Below are positions 50,965-60,289 of a stretch of 64,000 bases of DNA, one piece after another. The translations under genes and the position numbers were made by a program. Each line of letters begins with the position of its first letter. Within the stretch, counting starts at the first letter, position 1. Under the pieces are notes generated by a model, which was not told the DNA's origin, searched no databases, and saw only the letters and a program-made list of their open reading frames with translations. The DNA comes from JAXLYE01 sp046351595 (GTDB taxonomy: Bacteria > Myxococcota_A > Polyangia > Palsa-1104 > JAEUJZ01): contig JAXLYE010000001.1 in assembly GCA_046351595.1 (NCBI GenBank), positions 1,612,001 to 1,676,000 of the forward strand, given 5' to 3'.

Positions 50965-52308
50965 ATGACAAACGAGCGCAAGCTGCCCGAGGGACGGCTC
51001 GGGCGGCTGACGCGGCTGGCCGGGCTCGGCGCGCGCACCGGTGCCAGCCTGCTTTTGCGGCGGGACGCCGGGGCGCGGGCAGCCGAGCAGGCGGCCGAGG
51101 TCCTGGGCACGCTGCGCGGGCTCGCCGCCAAGGTCGGCCAGATGGCCAGCTACGTCGACGGCATGGTCCCCGACGCCTATCGCGAGGCGTACGAGACCGC
51201 GCTCGGCGGCCTGCGCAGCGCCGCGCCGACGTCGCCGCCGGCGCAGATCCGGGCGCTGGTCGAGGACGAGCTCAAGGCGCCGATCGATACGCTGTTCGCC
51301 GAGTGGGACGACACGCCGCTGGCCAGCGCCTCGATCGGGCAGGTGCACCGCGCGCGCCTGCCTCAGGTTCTCGGCAAGGCCCTCGGCGACGCACGCGGGT
51401 CCGGCGACGGGCTCGGCGGCTCCCTCGGTGGTTCATGGGTCGCGGTCAAGGTCCAGCACCCGGGCATCACCTCGGCGCTGGAGAGCGATCTGGACAACGC
51501 CGGCATCATCCAGGGCCTGGTCGCCACCGTCGGGCCGCGCCACCTGCACTCGGACCGGATCTTCGAAGAGGTCAAGCAGCGCTTCCGCGAGGAGCTCGAC
51601 TACACGCTCGAGGCCGAGCGCCAGGAGCACTTCGTCCGCCTGCACCGCGGCGACCCGCACATCGACATCCCCGAGGTGGTGCGCCCGCGCTCCGGCCGCC
51701 GCGTGCTGACCACGGTCTTGAAGACCGGCACCAGCCTCGAGGCAGCCTGCGCCGCACCCGAGGCGCTGCGCCGCCGCTACGCCGAGACCCTGTGGCGCTT
51801 CGTCTTCAAGGGCAACCTCGTCGGCGGCATGTTCAACGCCGACCCGCACCCGGGCAACTACCTGTTCCAGCCCGACGGGCGCATCGCCTTCCTCGACTTC
51901 GGCTGCGTGCAGCCGATCAGCGACGAGCACCGCGCCGCCGCCCGCGCCGCCCACCACGCCGCGCTGCGCCGCGACGACGCCGGGTTCCGGGCGAGCATGC
52001 AGCGGATGCTCGGCACCAGCGGCGGCACCTACGAGCGCGCGATGCTCGACTACCTGCGCCACTGCTTCGAGCCGCTGTTCGCCTCGCCGTTCCGCCTGAG
52101 CCGCGCCTACGCCAAGAGCCTCGTCGAGCGCGTCGTCGAGATGAAGAAGGTGATGCTCGACAAGGACGCCGGCTACGTGCCGCCCGCCGAGGGCCTCCTG
52201 TTCATGAACCGGCTGCAGTTCGGCTTCTTCTCGGTGCTCGCGCGCCTGGTCGGCGATCTCGAGGTCGACTATGCGGCGCTCGAGCGCGCCTTCCTGCCGC
52301 CCGAGTGA
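50965..52308 (+). CDS. ABC1/UbiB/AarF family atypical kinase
   Basis: A 447-residue protein of the UbiB/Coq8 family, whose members are atypical kinase-like ATPases needed for quinone synthesis or lipid handling. The signature N-terminal KxGQ motif is in AAKVGQMASYVDG, the Ala-rich loop reads PLASASIGQVHRA, the ATP lysine is in VAVKVQHPG, and the catalytic and metal motifs are NADPHPGNYLFQ and FLDFGCVQP. A Gly/Ser insert (about residues 142-155) is unusual. No membrane helix is seen at the C-terminus, in contrast to E. coli UbiB. No ubiquinone or menaquinone genes are nearby. Confidence 0.92.
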   Translation: MTNERKLPEGRLGRLTRLAGLGARTGASLLLRRDAGARAAEQAAEVLGTLRGLAAKVGQMASYVDGMVPDAYREAYETALGGLRSAAPTSPPAQIRALVEDELKAPIDTLFAEWDDTPLASASIGQVHRARLPQVLGKALGDARGSGDGLGGSLGGSWVAVKVQHPGITSALESDLDNAGIIQGLVATVGPRHLHSDRIFEEVKQRFREELDYTLEAERQEHFVRLHRGDPHIDIPEVVRPRSGRRVLTTVLKTGTSLEAACAAPEALRRRYAETLWRFVFKGNLVGGMFNADPHPGNYLFQPDGRIAFLDFGCVQPISDEHRAAARAAHHAALRRDDAGFRASMQRMLGTSGGTYERAMLDYLRHCFEPLFASPFRLSRAYAKSLVERVVEMKKVMLDKDAGYVPPAEGLLFMNRLQFGFFSVLARLVGDLEVDYAALERAFLPPE

Positions 52309-52905
52309 CACCGGCGCTGCGCCTGATACGGGATCCGCCCGATGCGTACGTACCCGACGGGTACACCGGGGCCGCGAATCGGGCTTTCCACGATCGCTGT
52401 GCCTGGCCTAACATAGGCGGGCTGTAACCTGCCCGCTGCACCTGGCCACAGGGAGGGGCCTCGCGGGCGGGTCAGGACGGAGAGACCCGATCGCCGACCC
52501 GCACGAGCGTGCACCTTCTTCGTGCCGGACCCCGCTCGCTCCGCCTGACCGAAGACAGATCCAGTCTGCAAACGTCCCGAGCGCGCCCTCGCCGCGCCGC
52601 CCCCCAGCGGTGCCGGAAGCATGCCCGGCGGAGGTGCGCTCCCCGTCGACCAAGACCGTCAGACCCCTGCGCTAGAACAGCGGTATCGAGTCGGGCGCCC
52701 AAGGCCGGTCACGCTCTCGCGGACCGGCGGGGGCCGCGTCGCTCGGGCGGCTGTCGCCCGAGCGGGTCGGGGCGATCGAGAGCCCCGATCCCAGCCTGGC
52801 TCGATCGTTGTTGGGGCGCGCTCCGCTGCAAGCCGGAGACCGTTGCGGGATCACCGTCGAGGGAAGCGGAGGACGCCTCGTCTTTTTTGGATTTTGGAGA
52901 GAGCC
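52309..52905. other. Non-coding stretch with several perfect hairpins upstream of a small gene
   Basis: No supported gene in ~600 bases. Perfect hairpins: GTACCC-GAC-GGGTAC at 52350-52364; GCTCGGGCG-GCTGT-CGCCCGAGC at 52741-52763; TCGGGGC-N8-GCCCCGA at 52767-52788. A GAGG-ACG-CCTC stem followed by a T6 run lies at 52869-52888. It may be a leader RNA or small RNA, but it was not matched to any known RNA class. Confidence 0.4.
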
Positions 52906-53178
52906 ATGACCACGAAGAACACGCACGCCCCCACGACCCGCGCCCACCAGGCCGTCGCCGACGACAAGAAGGCCGGGCGGACGGACTCGACGCTGCGCAA
53001 GATCCTCGCCGGTCAGCGCGCCAAGCAGGCGGCCGACGCGGACAAGGCCGAGCGCACCACCGCGGCGGATCCGCGACGGGAAGGCAGCAGCGACGGCAAG
53101 CGCGACGACGCCAAGGCCGGCGAGCGCGACGCCGAGTGGGCCCGCCACGTCGAGTGGACGCTGCGCCTGATGTCCTGA
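52906..53178 (+). CDS. Small charged protein of unknown function
   Basis: A 90-residue protein. The ATG at 52906 has GGAGAGAG upstream. It is very rich in Lys, Arg, Asp, Glu and Ala (DDKKAGRTDSTLRKILAGQ, QAADADKAERT, KRDDAKAGERDAEWARHVEWTL), probably helical and partly disordered, without cysteine or membrane segments. The ribosome site and the short T-rich leader support a real gene, but codon bias alone is weak evidence in such GC-rich DNA. The function is unknown. It could be a DNA- or RNA-binding or stress protein. Confidence 0.55.
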   Translation: MTTKNTHAPTTRAHQAVADDKKAGRTDSTLRKILAGQRAKQAADADKAERTTAADPRREGSSDGKRDDAKAGERDAEWARHVEWTLRLMS

Positions 53179-53300
53179 TGTCCTGATGCCCTGGGCGTCT
53201 TAGGCGGTGTCTGAGCCTGCCTGCCTTGCATTATGCTGGGTCGTACGCTGGAGTTGCAGCGCCGACCCGCACCGCCCGCACCGAGCCTTTGCCAAGCGCC

Positions 53301-53858
53301 ATGGACGCCCAGACCTCCGTCAGCTGCCTGCTCATCTTCCTGGCCCGCGTCGGCGACGTCTCCCTCGGCACGCTGCGGGTGGTGATGGTCACCCAGGGCC
53401 GCCGCGGCCGCGCCGCGATGCTCGGCTTCTTCGAGGTCCTGATCTGGGTCTTCGCCGTCTCCAAGGTGCTCGCCAACCTGAGCAACCCGGCCTTCGCGGT
53501 GAGCTATGCGCTCGGCTTCGCGGCCGGCAACTACGTCGGCCTCACCGTCGAGCGCTGGGCCGCGATGGGGCACCAGGTGGTGCGCGTGTTCTCGCGCCAG
53601 GGTCAGCAGATCGCCGAGCACCTGCGCGCCAGCGGCTTCCGCGTCACGCTGTTCGAGGGCCACGGCCGCGACGGGCCGGTCCACTCGCTGTACACCGAGA
53701 CCGAGCGCCGCCAGGTGCCGCGCCTGCTCAGCGAGGCGCGCCAGATCGATCCGGTGTGCTTCTACGTGATCGACGACGTGCGCGCCGCCTCGTCGGTGAA
53801 CGACCCGCCGCGGCGCATCCGCTTCCCCTGGACGCTGCTGCGCCAGCAGCGCAAGTAG
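53301..53858 (+). CDS. DUF2179/UPF0316-like membrane protein
   Basis: A 185-residue protein with the layout of the UPF0316/DUF5698-DUF2179 family. The N-terminal three helices (LLIFLARVGDVSLGTLRVVMV, AAMLGFFEVLIWVFAVSKVL, FAVSYALGFAAGNYVGL) form a small membrane domain, and the C-terminal ~75 residues (VVRVFSRQG, LRASGFRVTLFEGHGRDG, CFYVIDDVRAASSVN) form the cytoplasmic DUF2179-like domain. The N-terminal pattern ARVGDVSLGTLRV is characteristic. Its function is unknown. The ATG at 53301 is preceded by a weak site. Its stop lies 22 bases from the stop of the convergent lipoprotein gene. Confidence 0.82.
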   Translation: MDAQTSVSCLLIFLARVGDVSLGTLRVVMVTQGRRGRAAMLGFFEVLIWVFAVSKVLANLSNPAFAVSYALGFAAGNYVGLTVERWAAMGHQVVRVFSRQGQQIAEHLRASGFRVTLFEGHGRDGPVHSLYTETERRQVPRLLSEARQIDPVCFYVIDDVRAASSVNDPPRRIRFPWTLLRQQRK

Positions 53859-53880
53859 CCCCGCTGCCGATGGGGGCCCG

Positions 53881-55563
53881 CTACAGCGGCGACTCCAGGA
53901 TCAGGCCCTGCGCGCCGACGACGATCAGGCGCGACTCGGTCGCACCGACGTAGCCGGCGACGGCGCGCAGGTCCTGGGTCTGGCCGGCGATCGGCTGCCA
54001 GGTGTCGCTGCCCGACGGCTTGCAGTACAGGACGCCGCCGTTGCCGACGATCCAGACGTTGCCGCCGTCGCTCCACACGCCGTTGAGGGCGAGCACACCG
54101 GGGGGCAGGCCGGCCGCGCCGCGCAGGTCCTGCGGCGCGCCGTAGCTGTCGGCGGCCACCAGCGACGCCGGCACGCGCCACACGCTGGTGCCCGGGCCGA
54201 CGATCCAAAGCGGCCCGAGCGTGGTGCCGAACAGGCCGCGCACGCCGCTGTTGGTCGTACGCGCGACCAGGCCCGCCGGCGTCCGGTGGGTGAGCCGGCC
54301 GTCGTCGCAAAGGAGCCAGACGTTGTCGGGCGAGTCGGTCCACACCGCGCTGCGCCGGCCGCTCACGCCGTCGCCGATCGCCGAGGCGATCACGGACGTA
54401 TTGGTGTCGTTGATGCGCAGCGCCTCGCCGCCGTCGCCGACGCCCCAGGCCTCGGCGCGCGAGCTGCCGAAGACCGAGCGGAGCTGGCTGGTGCCGCCGC
54501 TGCGCCGGTAGGAGACCACGGCGCCGGTGTCGCGCCGCACCCAGACCGTGCTGCTCGAGGCGCTGATGAAGACCGTCGACGGCGCGCCGGTGCCCCAGAC
54601 GCCGGTGAGGACGTCGGTCGCGGCCGGTCCGTCGGTCAGCGCCGCGATGCTCCAGCTGCCGAGGCTGCGGCGCAGCACCACACCGCCGTCGCCGACCGCC
54701 CAGGCCTCGCCGCCCTCGCCGACCCAGACGCCGCTGAGCGCGCCGGCCACCAGCGTCGGGGCGCGGCTGAGCACCGTGGTCGCGCAGCGGTTTGTCGCCG
54801 GCGGGCCCGCCGCCAGGGTCACCTCGGCCGTCGCGCCGCCGGGCGGCAGCTCGCCGAGGTCACAGGCCGGGGTGGCGCCGCACGCGCTCGGCTTATCCCA
54901 GCGCAGGAGCGCGCCGGGGCCGCCGCTCGGGGTCGCGGTCAGGGTGATGCGCTGCCGCGGCGAGAAGCGCGCGCTGCAGGTGCCCGGACAGCTGAGGCCC
55001 GGCGGCTCGGAGACGACACGGCCCGGCCCGTGCGTGGTGACCGTCAGCGTGCACGCCTGCGGCGGCCGCGGCGGCAGCTGCACCGTCACCGGGTTGAGGC
55101 CCGCGAGCACCGTCTGGGTCGCCGAGCTCGCGGCCTGCACCGGGCAGTCGCCGACGAACGCGCTGACCCGCACCGTCGCGGCCTGGCCGGCCGCATCGTC
55201 GGGCAGGCGGATCGCGAAGCGCGGCGGCGACTCGGCCGAGAGCCGGGCCTCGCTCGGCGGCACCTCGCGCATCGTGGTCCCGAGCTGCACCGCCAGCTGG
55301 TAGGTCACGGCCTCGCCGCCGGGAGCGGTCGCCTCGGCGCCCTGGACCGTGACCACGAGGTAGCTACGCAGCGCCGTCTCACCGCTACAGCCCGCGCCGC
55401 CGAGAACAGCGAGCCCGGCGCCGGCGAGCGGAGCGAGCCTCACGCCGACCAGCGCAGCGAGCCTCACGGCGACCAGCGCAGCGAGCCCGCCGTCGACGAT
55501 GAGCCGCCGGAGGCGCGAGGCAGCGGGCCGGGGTCGCCCGGGGGGCCAGGATGGAGCGAGCAT
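53881..55563 (-). CDS. Lipoprotein with propeller-like WxGxGG repeats
   Basis: A 560-residue protein starting at the ATG at 55563 (AAGGAG five bases upstream). The long leader contains two near-copies of a VRLAxLxGVRLA word, then a lipobox (GGAGC, about Cys59). Residues ~60-250 hold two beta-sandwich-like regions, including a cysteine-bearing CTLTVTTHGPGRVVSEP domain seen in myxobacterial surface proteins. The C-terminal ~300 residues have six or so blade-like repeats with SGVWVGEGGEAWAVGDGGVV, SSRAEAWGVGDGGEAL and NGVWSDGGNVWIVGNGGVL, suggesting a beta-propeller. It is probably surface-exposed. Its ligand is unknown. It is divergent from the HD gene. Confidence 0.75.
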   Translation of the reverse strand: MLAPSWPPGRPRPAASRLRRLIVDGGLAALVAVRLAALVGVRLAPLAGAGLAVLGGAGCSGETALRSYLVVTVQGAEATAPGGEAVTYQLAVQLGTTMREVPPSEARLSAESPPRFAIRLPDDAAGQAATVRVSAFVGDCPVQAASSATQTVLAGLNPVTVQLPPRPPQACTLTVTTHGPGRVVSEPPGLSCPGTCSARFSPRQRITLTATPSGGPGALLRWDKPSACGATPACDLGELPPGGATAEVTLAAGPPATNRCATTVLSRAPTLVAGALSGVWVGEGGEAWAVGDGGVVLRRSLGSWSIAALTDGPAATDVLTGVWGTGAPSTVFISASSSTVWVRRDTGAVVSYRRSGGTSQLRSVFGSSRAEAWGVGDGGEALRINDTNTSVIASAIGDGVSGRRSAVWTDSPDNVWLLCDDGRLTHRTPAGLVARTTNSGVRGLFGTTLGPLWIVGPGTSVWRVPASLVAADSYGAPQDLRGAAGLPPGVLALNGVWSDGGNVWIVGNGGVLYCKPSGSDTWQPIAGQTQDLRAVAGYVGATESRLIVVGAQGLILESPL

Positions 55564-55714
55564 CGGCACTCCTTCGGGCACAAGGGCCCGGCAGCGTCGC
55601 CGCTGCTCTTTGACGATACCGCAAAGCGCTCCCGGCCGAGCGCCCGCGCCGCCGCGCCGCACGCCGTGATACGCACCACGCCGTGGCCGCCCCCTCGGCG
55701 GTATACTGAGCGCC

Positions 55715-56329
55715 ATGCGCGCCTACTCCGTCGCCCTCGACCGGGCCCTGGCCCTTTCGGCCACGGCCCACCGCAACCAGGAGCGCAAGGGCTCCAGCGT
55801 GCCGTACATCATGCACCCCGTGCACACCGCGATGATCCTGCTCAAGCACGGCTTCCCCGAGGAGGTCGTGATCGCCGGCGTGCTCCACGATGTCGTCGAA
55901 GATACCGCGGTGACGCTGGCCGAGATCGAGGCGCAGTTCGGCCCGCAGGTGGCGCGCCTGGTCGATGCCGTGTCCGAGCGCAAGCGCGAGCCCGGCGGCG
56001 AGCTCCTGCCCTGGCGCCAGCGCAAGAGCGAGCGCATCGATCACCTACGCGACGCCGACTCGCTCGTCGCCGCGCTGAAGAGCGCCGACGCCCTGCACAA
56101 CGTCCAGGCGATGCTGCAGGACCTTACGCGCAACGGCGAGGAAACCTGGCAGCGCTTCCGCGGCTCGCAGGCCGACCAGCTCTGGTACTACACGACGCTG
56201 GCGGCGGTGCTGCGGCAGCGCCTGGGCACGCACCCGCTCAGCGTCGAGCTCGACGAGGCGGTGGCGCAGCTCGCCGAGTGGCACCGCTGCCCCACCGGGC
56301 GTGCAGCCGGCCCCGCGCCGCGCGAGTAG
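55715..56329 (+). CDS. SpoT/MESH1-like HD-domain phosphohydrolase
   Basis: A 204-residue single-domain HD hydrolase. The metal site is visible: His in AHRNQERKG, HP in YIMHPVHTA, HD in GVLHDVVEDT and the late Asp in LKSADALHN. This arrangement matches the (p)ppGpp hydrolase half of RelA/SpoT, and the protein has no synthetase, TGS or ACT domain. It could be a small alarmone hydrolase or act on another nucleotide. The last ~20 residues are Pro/Ala/Arg-rich. The gene is divergent from the propeller lipoprotein gene; its stop is 16 bases from the stop of the TPR gene. Confidence 0.85.
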   Translation: MRAYSVALDRALALSATAHRNQERKGSSVPYIMHPVHTAMILLKHGFPEEVVIAGVLHDVVEDTAVTLAEIEAQFGPQVARLVDAVSERKREPGGELLPWRQRKSERIDHLRDADSLVAALKSADALHNVQAMLQDLTRNGEETWQRFRGSQADQLWYYTTLAAVLRQRLGTHPLSVELDEAVAQLAEWHRCPTGRAAGPAPRE

Positions 56330-56345
56330 CCCGAGCGGCTAGCGG

Positions 56346-58421
56346 CTACGTCTCGGGCTTCTTGCTCTCGGCCAGCGGCGGCGGGTTGGCCTTGAGCCAG
56401 GCCCTGGCGCGGCCCCGCGTCAGCGCCGTCTCCAGGTCGTTGACGTTGCGCTTGGCCAGCTCCTCCATCAGGCCGCGCGCGCGCGCCGCGTCGATCTGCT
56501 CGCCCGGCTTGCCGCCGCCCAGCGCCAGCGCCAGCGCCAGCTTGGCCGTGGCGCGCGAGCTGCCGGTCAGGTGCTTGACCACGGCCTGCCGATCGCCGGC
56601 CCGCGCCGCCAGATCGCCGCGCACCTCGCGCGCCCGCTGCGGACCGAGGCCGCCGCGCAGCGTCTTCTCGATCAGGCCGGCCCGCTCCTCGGCGACCACC
56701 GGCTCGCCGATGCTCTGCAAGAGCAGCGCGCGCAGCCCCAGCACCTCGGCCTGGAAGCGCGCCTTCTCGTCATCGCTGAGCGTCGGGGCCGACTTGTCGG
56801 CGGCGGCCTTGTCCTTGTCCGCCTTGTCCTTCTCGGCGGCGGCCTTGGCCTCGTCCTTGGCGCCCTCGTCCTTGGCCGGCTCCGCCTCGTCCTTGCCGTC
56901 GAGCACGTCGCTCACCAGCTGCACCGTCTGCGCCGACTCGGCGAGGGCGCCGCGCTCGAGCTGCAGCCGCGCCGTCTCGAGCAGCGCGCGCACGCGATCG
57001 GCCCGCCGCTTCAGCTTCTTGGCCATCTCGGCCTCGGCGAGCAGGTCCTTCTCCGCGTCCTGCAGCTGCTTGGCCGTCGGCGCCGCCGCGGTCTCGAGCA
57101 GGCGGCTGCGGGCGCTGCGCATCGCGCCGTCGTGGTGCTCGGCCGGATCCGGCGACGCCATGAGCGCCGCGTACGCCCGTCGCGCCCACATCGGGTTGCC
57201 CTGGAACAGCAGCGCGTCGCCGAGCCGGGCGTTGGCCTTCACGAACTTCGGATCGAGCTCCAGCGCCTTGCGCGCCGAGTCGACCGCCGGGCCGAGCTCG
57301 CCCTTGCGCAGGTGCAGGATGGCGAGCGAGTCGTGCGCGTTGGCCTCCTTGGGCTGCACCTCGGCGTACTTCTCGAACGCCTTCTGCGCCTCGTCGAGCT
57401 TGTCGCGCCGCAGCAGCAGGTGGCCGAGCGCGTTGTAGGCCGGGCCGTACTTGGCATCGAGCTCGGTGGCCTTGGCGAAGTCGGCCTGCGCGCCGTCGAC
57501 CTCGCCGAAGCGGTAGCGCAGGAGGCCGCGGTAGTAATAGGCGCGCCGCTCACCGGGGAGCTGCCCGACCAGGGTATCGAGCGCGGCGCGCGCGGCCGGC
57601 CGCCGGTCCTCGACCTGCGCGACCAGCGCCTCGACGAGCAAGCGCTCGGGCTCGCTCGGCGGGCGGCGCCCCAGCGCGTCCTGGACCTCGGCCAGCCGCT
57701 TCTGCGCCTGCACCGGCGACACCGCGACCTGCGCCAGCACCGCATAGCCCAGGGCGAGCTTGTCGTCCTTGGTCACGGCCTCGCCGCAGCGCTGGCGCGC
57801 GGTCTCGCCGCGGTAGTTGTCGAAGGCGTCCAGGCAGGCCGCAAGGGCGGTCTTGGCCTCCTCGACCGGCGAGCTCAGGACCAGCTTGGCGTCGGCGGCC
57901 GGCGCCGGGGTCGCCTGCTGCTGCGGCGACGGCTGCTGCGGCGCCGGCTGCTGCGTCGGCTGTCCGGGCTGCGCCGGCTGCCCGGCCGGCGGGTACGCGC
58001 CCGGCGGATAGGCCCCAGGCGGATAGGCTCCCGGCGGGTATCCGCCCGGCGGGTAGGCCCCCGGCTGGCCCGGCTGCCCGGGCTGCGCGCCCGGGTACTG
58101 CGGGTAACCCTGGGCAGGGTATTGCGGATATTGCGGATACCCCTGGGGATATTGTGGATAACCCTGTGGGTATTGTGGATAACTCGGCATCTGCGGATAT
58201 CCGGGATATTGGGGATATCCCTGGGCCGGCGCGCCCGGGGCCGCGGCTCCCGGTGAGCCGGCCGCCGGCGGTGCGCTCGGATCCGGCTGCTGCGCCCGGA
58301 CCGGTGCGGTCCACGGGCCGAGCAGGGTGACGAACAGCACGCCGCCAAACAGCGCAGCACCGCGGCGACCGGGCGCGGAGCCGAACGAACGAACGGGGCG
58401 CAGGGCTTTCTTCAGGCTCAT
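56346..58421 (-). CDS. Exported TPR-repeat protein with Tyr/Pro/Gln-rich N-terminus
   Basis: A 691-residue protein starting at the ATG at 58421. The signal peptide (basic start, then ALFGGVLFVTLLG, cleavage near VRA) is followed by ~130 residues of YPQYPQG and PPGAYPPG tandems that are low-complexity and probably disordered. Residues ~200-400 hold several tetratricopeptide repeats (PVEEAKTALAACLDAFDN, GEVDGAQADFAKATELDAKYGPAYNALGHLLLR, KLDEAQKAFEKYAEVQPKEANAHDSLAILHL). A Lys/Glu/Ala coiled-coil-like tract follows, and the end has more helical repeats. It is probably a periplasmic scaffold for protein-protein contacts. It is convergent with the HD gene. Confidence 0.85.
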   Translation of the reverse strand: MSLKKALRPVRSFGSAPGRRGAALFGGVLFVTLLGPWTAPVRAQQPDPSAPPAAGSPGAAAPGAPAQGYPQYPGYPQMPSYPQYPQGYPQYPQGYPQYPQYPAQGYPQYPGAQPGQPGQPGAYPPGGYPPGAYPPGAYPPGAYPPAGQPAQPGQPTQQPAPQQPSPQQQATPAPAADAKLVLSSPVEEAKTALAACLDAFDNYRGETARQRCGEAVTKDDKLALGYAVLAQVAVSPVQAQKRLAEVQDALGRRPPSEPERLLVEALVAQVEDRRPAARAALDTLVGQLPGERRAYYYRGLLRYRFGEVDGAQADFAKATELDAKYGPAYNALGHLLLRRDKLDEAQKAFEKYAEVQPKEANAHDSLAILHLRKGELGPAVDSARKALELDPKFVKANARLGDALLFQGNPMWARRAYAALMASPDPAEHHDGAMRSARSRLLETAAAPTAKQLQDAEKDLLAEAEMAKKLKRRADRVRALLETARLQLERGALAESAQTVQLVSDVLDGKDEAEPAKDEGAKDEAKAAAEKDKADKDKAAADKSAPTLSDDEKARFQAEVLGLRALLLQSIGEPVVAEERAGLIEKTLRGGLGPQRAREVRGDLAARAGDRQAVVKHLTGSSRATAKLALALALGGGKPGEQIDAARARGLMEELAKRNVNDLETALTRGRARAWLKANPPPLAESKKPET

Positions 58422-58535
58422 GGGGGGCCTCGCTAGAGTGTCCATCCTATCAGCGATACCTGGCTTGGGGAGCCGGGCCGCCGCGGCCGCCGGTCCGTCG
58501 CCGAGCGGGCGCCAGGCGATCGGGTGCGCGCGCGC

Positions 58536-60215
58536 TCAGCCGGCCTCGACGATCAGCGCCTCGTAGGGCCGCAGGCGCAGCCGTCGACCGTCGCGCAGCG
58601 CCTCACCGTGCGTCGACAGCAGCACCGGCCCGGCGCGCGGCCCGAGCTCGCAGCTGCTCTCGCCGTCCTGGCAGTTGACGAGCACGTCGAGCGCGCGACC
58701 GCCGGCGCGCCGCTGGTAGCCGAGCACCGTCGGCAGCGTGCGCGCCTCGTCCCACAGCCGCAGCTCGCCCGCATGCAGGGCCGGGTGCGCCGCGCGCAGC
58801 GCCAGCAGCCGCCGGTACAGGCCGAGCAGCGAGCTTGGATCCTTCGAATACGCCTCGACGTTGCGGTAGACGTAGTCGGGGTGCACGGGCAGCCACGGCC
58901 GCGCCTCGGGGCGCGCGAAGCCGGCGTTCGGCGCCGCCGACCACTGCATCGGCGCGCGGCACTCGTCGCGGTTGATCTGCACGCCGCGTCGGCGCAGCGC
59001 CCGCGCCGCGGCGCGCGGCACAAAGCGGTATCCCGCCGCCAGCGGATCGAGCGCGCCGACCAGCGGCAGGTCGAGGTTGCGCAGGCCGAGCTCCTCGCCC
59101 TGGTACACAAACGGCACGCCGCGCGCGGTAAGCTGCACCGTCGCCAGCACGCGCAGCTTGCGCTCGTCGCCGCCGACCCGCTCGCTGACCCGCGGCCGGT
59201 CGTGGTTGCCCAGCACAAAGGTCGGGCACAGCGGCGCCGGGAACTCGCGCTCGTACTCGGCGAGCAGCGCGCGCAGCGCCTTGGCGGTGACCGCGGTCTG
59301 CATCGTCTTGAACAGGAACACCAGGTGCAGCCCGTCGCTGAGCTCGGGCCGGCTCTGGCAGTAGCGGCGCAACAGCTCGGGCGCGCCGAAGACCTCGCCG
59401 ACCAGGAAGCGCGGCGGGTCACAAAACTCGTCGATGACGGCGCGCAGCTCGCGGGCGAACGCCAGCGTGTCGGGGTGGTTGATGGTGTAGAGGTTGCGCT
59501 GGAAGAAGCCGTCCGGGTTGTCCTCCGACGGCAGCGCGCGCAGCGACGGTGGGTTGTCGGGGAAGCTGGGATCCTTGAACAGCGCGTTGAAGATGTCCAG
59601 GCGCAGCCCGTCGGCGCCGGCGCGCAGCCAGTGCCGCACCACGTCGAACATCGCCGCCTTGACCCGCGGGTTGCGCCAGTTAAGGTCCGGCTGGAACGGC
59701 AGGAACGAGGCGAAGTACCACTCGTCGGTGACCGGGTCGTGGTGCCAGCCGCGCGGGCCGATCATCGAGCGCCAGTTGTTGGGCGGCGCCTTGCCGCCCG
59801 GCCGCCGCCCCGGGCGCCAGATGTAGAAGTCGCGCTTGTCACTGCTCCGGCTGCTGCGCGAGTCGAGGAACCACGGGTGCTCGGACGAGGTGTGGTTCAG
59901 CACCATGTCGAGCACCACGCGCAGGCCGCGGGCGTGCGCCGCGTCGAACAGGCGGCGGCAGTCGTCGAGCGTGCCGTACTCCGCGGCGATTTCGTAGTGC
60001 GAGCTGATGTCGTAGCCGAAGTCGCGCTGCGGGCTCTTGTAGAACGGCGACAGCCACAGCGTCTCGACGCCGAGCTCGCGCAGGTAGTCGAGCCGGTCGA
60101 TCACGCCCAAAAGGTCGCCGATGCCGTCGCCGTTGCTGTCGGCGAACGAGCGCGGGTAGATCTGGTAGACGACGGTGCGCTGCCACCACGGCGGCGCGGC
60201 ACTGGGCTCGGCCAT
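58536..60215 (-). CDS. Alpha-glucosidase / oligo-1,6-glucosidase type GH13 enzyme
   Basis: A 559-residue cytoplasmic enzyme without signal peptide. It matches GH13 glucosidases: WWQRTVVYQIYPRSFADSNGDGIGDL at the N-terminus, region I DMVLNHTS, nucleophile Asp in GLRLDIFN, acid/base Glu in LVGEVFG, and transition-state Asp in LGNHDRPR. The calcium-type DSNGDGIGD loop favours the alpha-glucosidase/trehalose-type subfamily over alpha-amylase. It probably cleaves terminal or 1,6-linked glucose from maltodextrins or isomaltose. It is divergent from the PilZ gene (75 bases apart), and a second GH13 gene lies at 61417. Confidence 0.93.
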   Translation of the reverse strand: MAEPSAAPPWWQRTVVYQIYPRSFADSNGDGIGDLLGVIDRLDYLRELGVETLWLSPFYKSPQRDFGYDISSHYEIAAEYGTLDDCRRLFDAAHARGLRVVLDMVLNHTSSEHPWFLDSRSSRSSDKRDFYIWRPGRRPGGKAPPNNWRSMIGPRGWHHDPVTDEWYFASFLPFQPDLNWRNPRVKAAMFDVVRHWLRAGADGLRLDIFNALFKDPSFPDNPPSLRALPSEDNPDGFFQRNLYTINHPDTLAFARELRAVIDEFCDPPRFLVGEVFGAPELLRRYCQSRPELSDGLHLVFLFKTMQTAVTAKALRALLAEYEREFPAPLCPTFVLGNHDRPRVSERVGGDERKLRVLATVQLTARGVPFVYQGEELGLRNLDLPLVGALDPLAAGYRFVPRAAARALRRRGVQINRDECRAPMQWSAAPNAGFARPEARPWLPVHPDYVYRNVEAYSKDPSSLLGLYRRLLALRAAHPALHAGELRLWDEARTLPTVLGYQRRAGGRALDVLVNCQDGESSCELGPRAGPVLLSTHGEALRDGRRLRLRPYEALIVEAG

Positions 60216-60289
60216 GACCGCAGTCTAGTGGTCGGCGGGGGACGCTTAGAAATACTTGCAAGCGGCGGGCGCTTGCCTACATTGCGCAC

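Noticed and set aside
52309..52905. tmRNA, RNase P RNA, SRP RNA or 6S RNA
   Set aside because: None of the conserved core sequences (such as the RNase P P4 word or the SRP GGAAG loop) is present on either strand.
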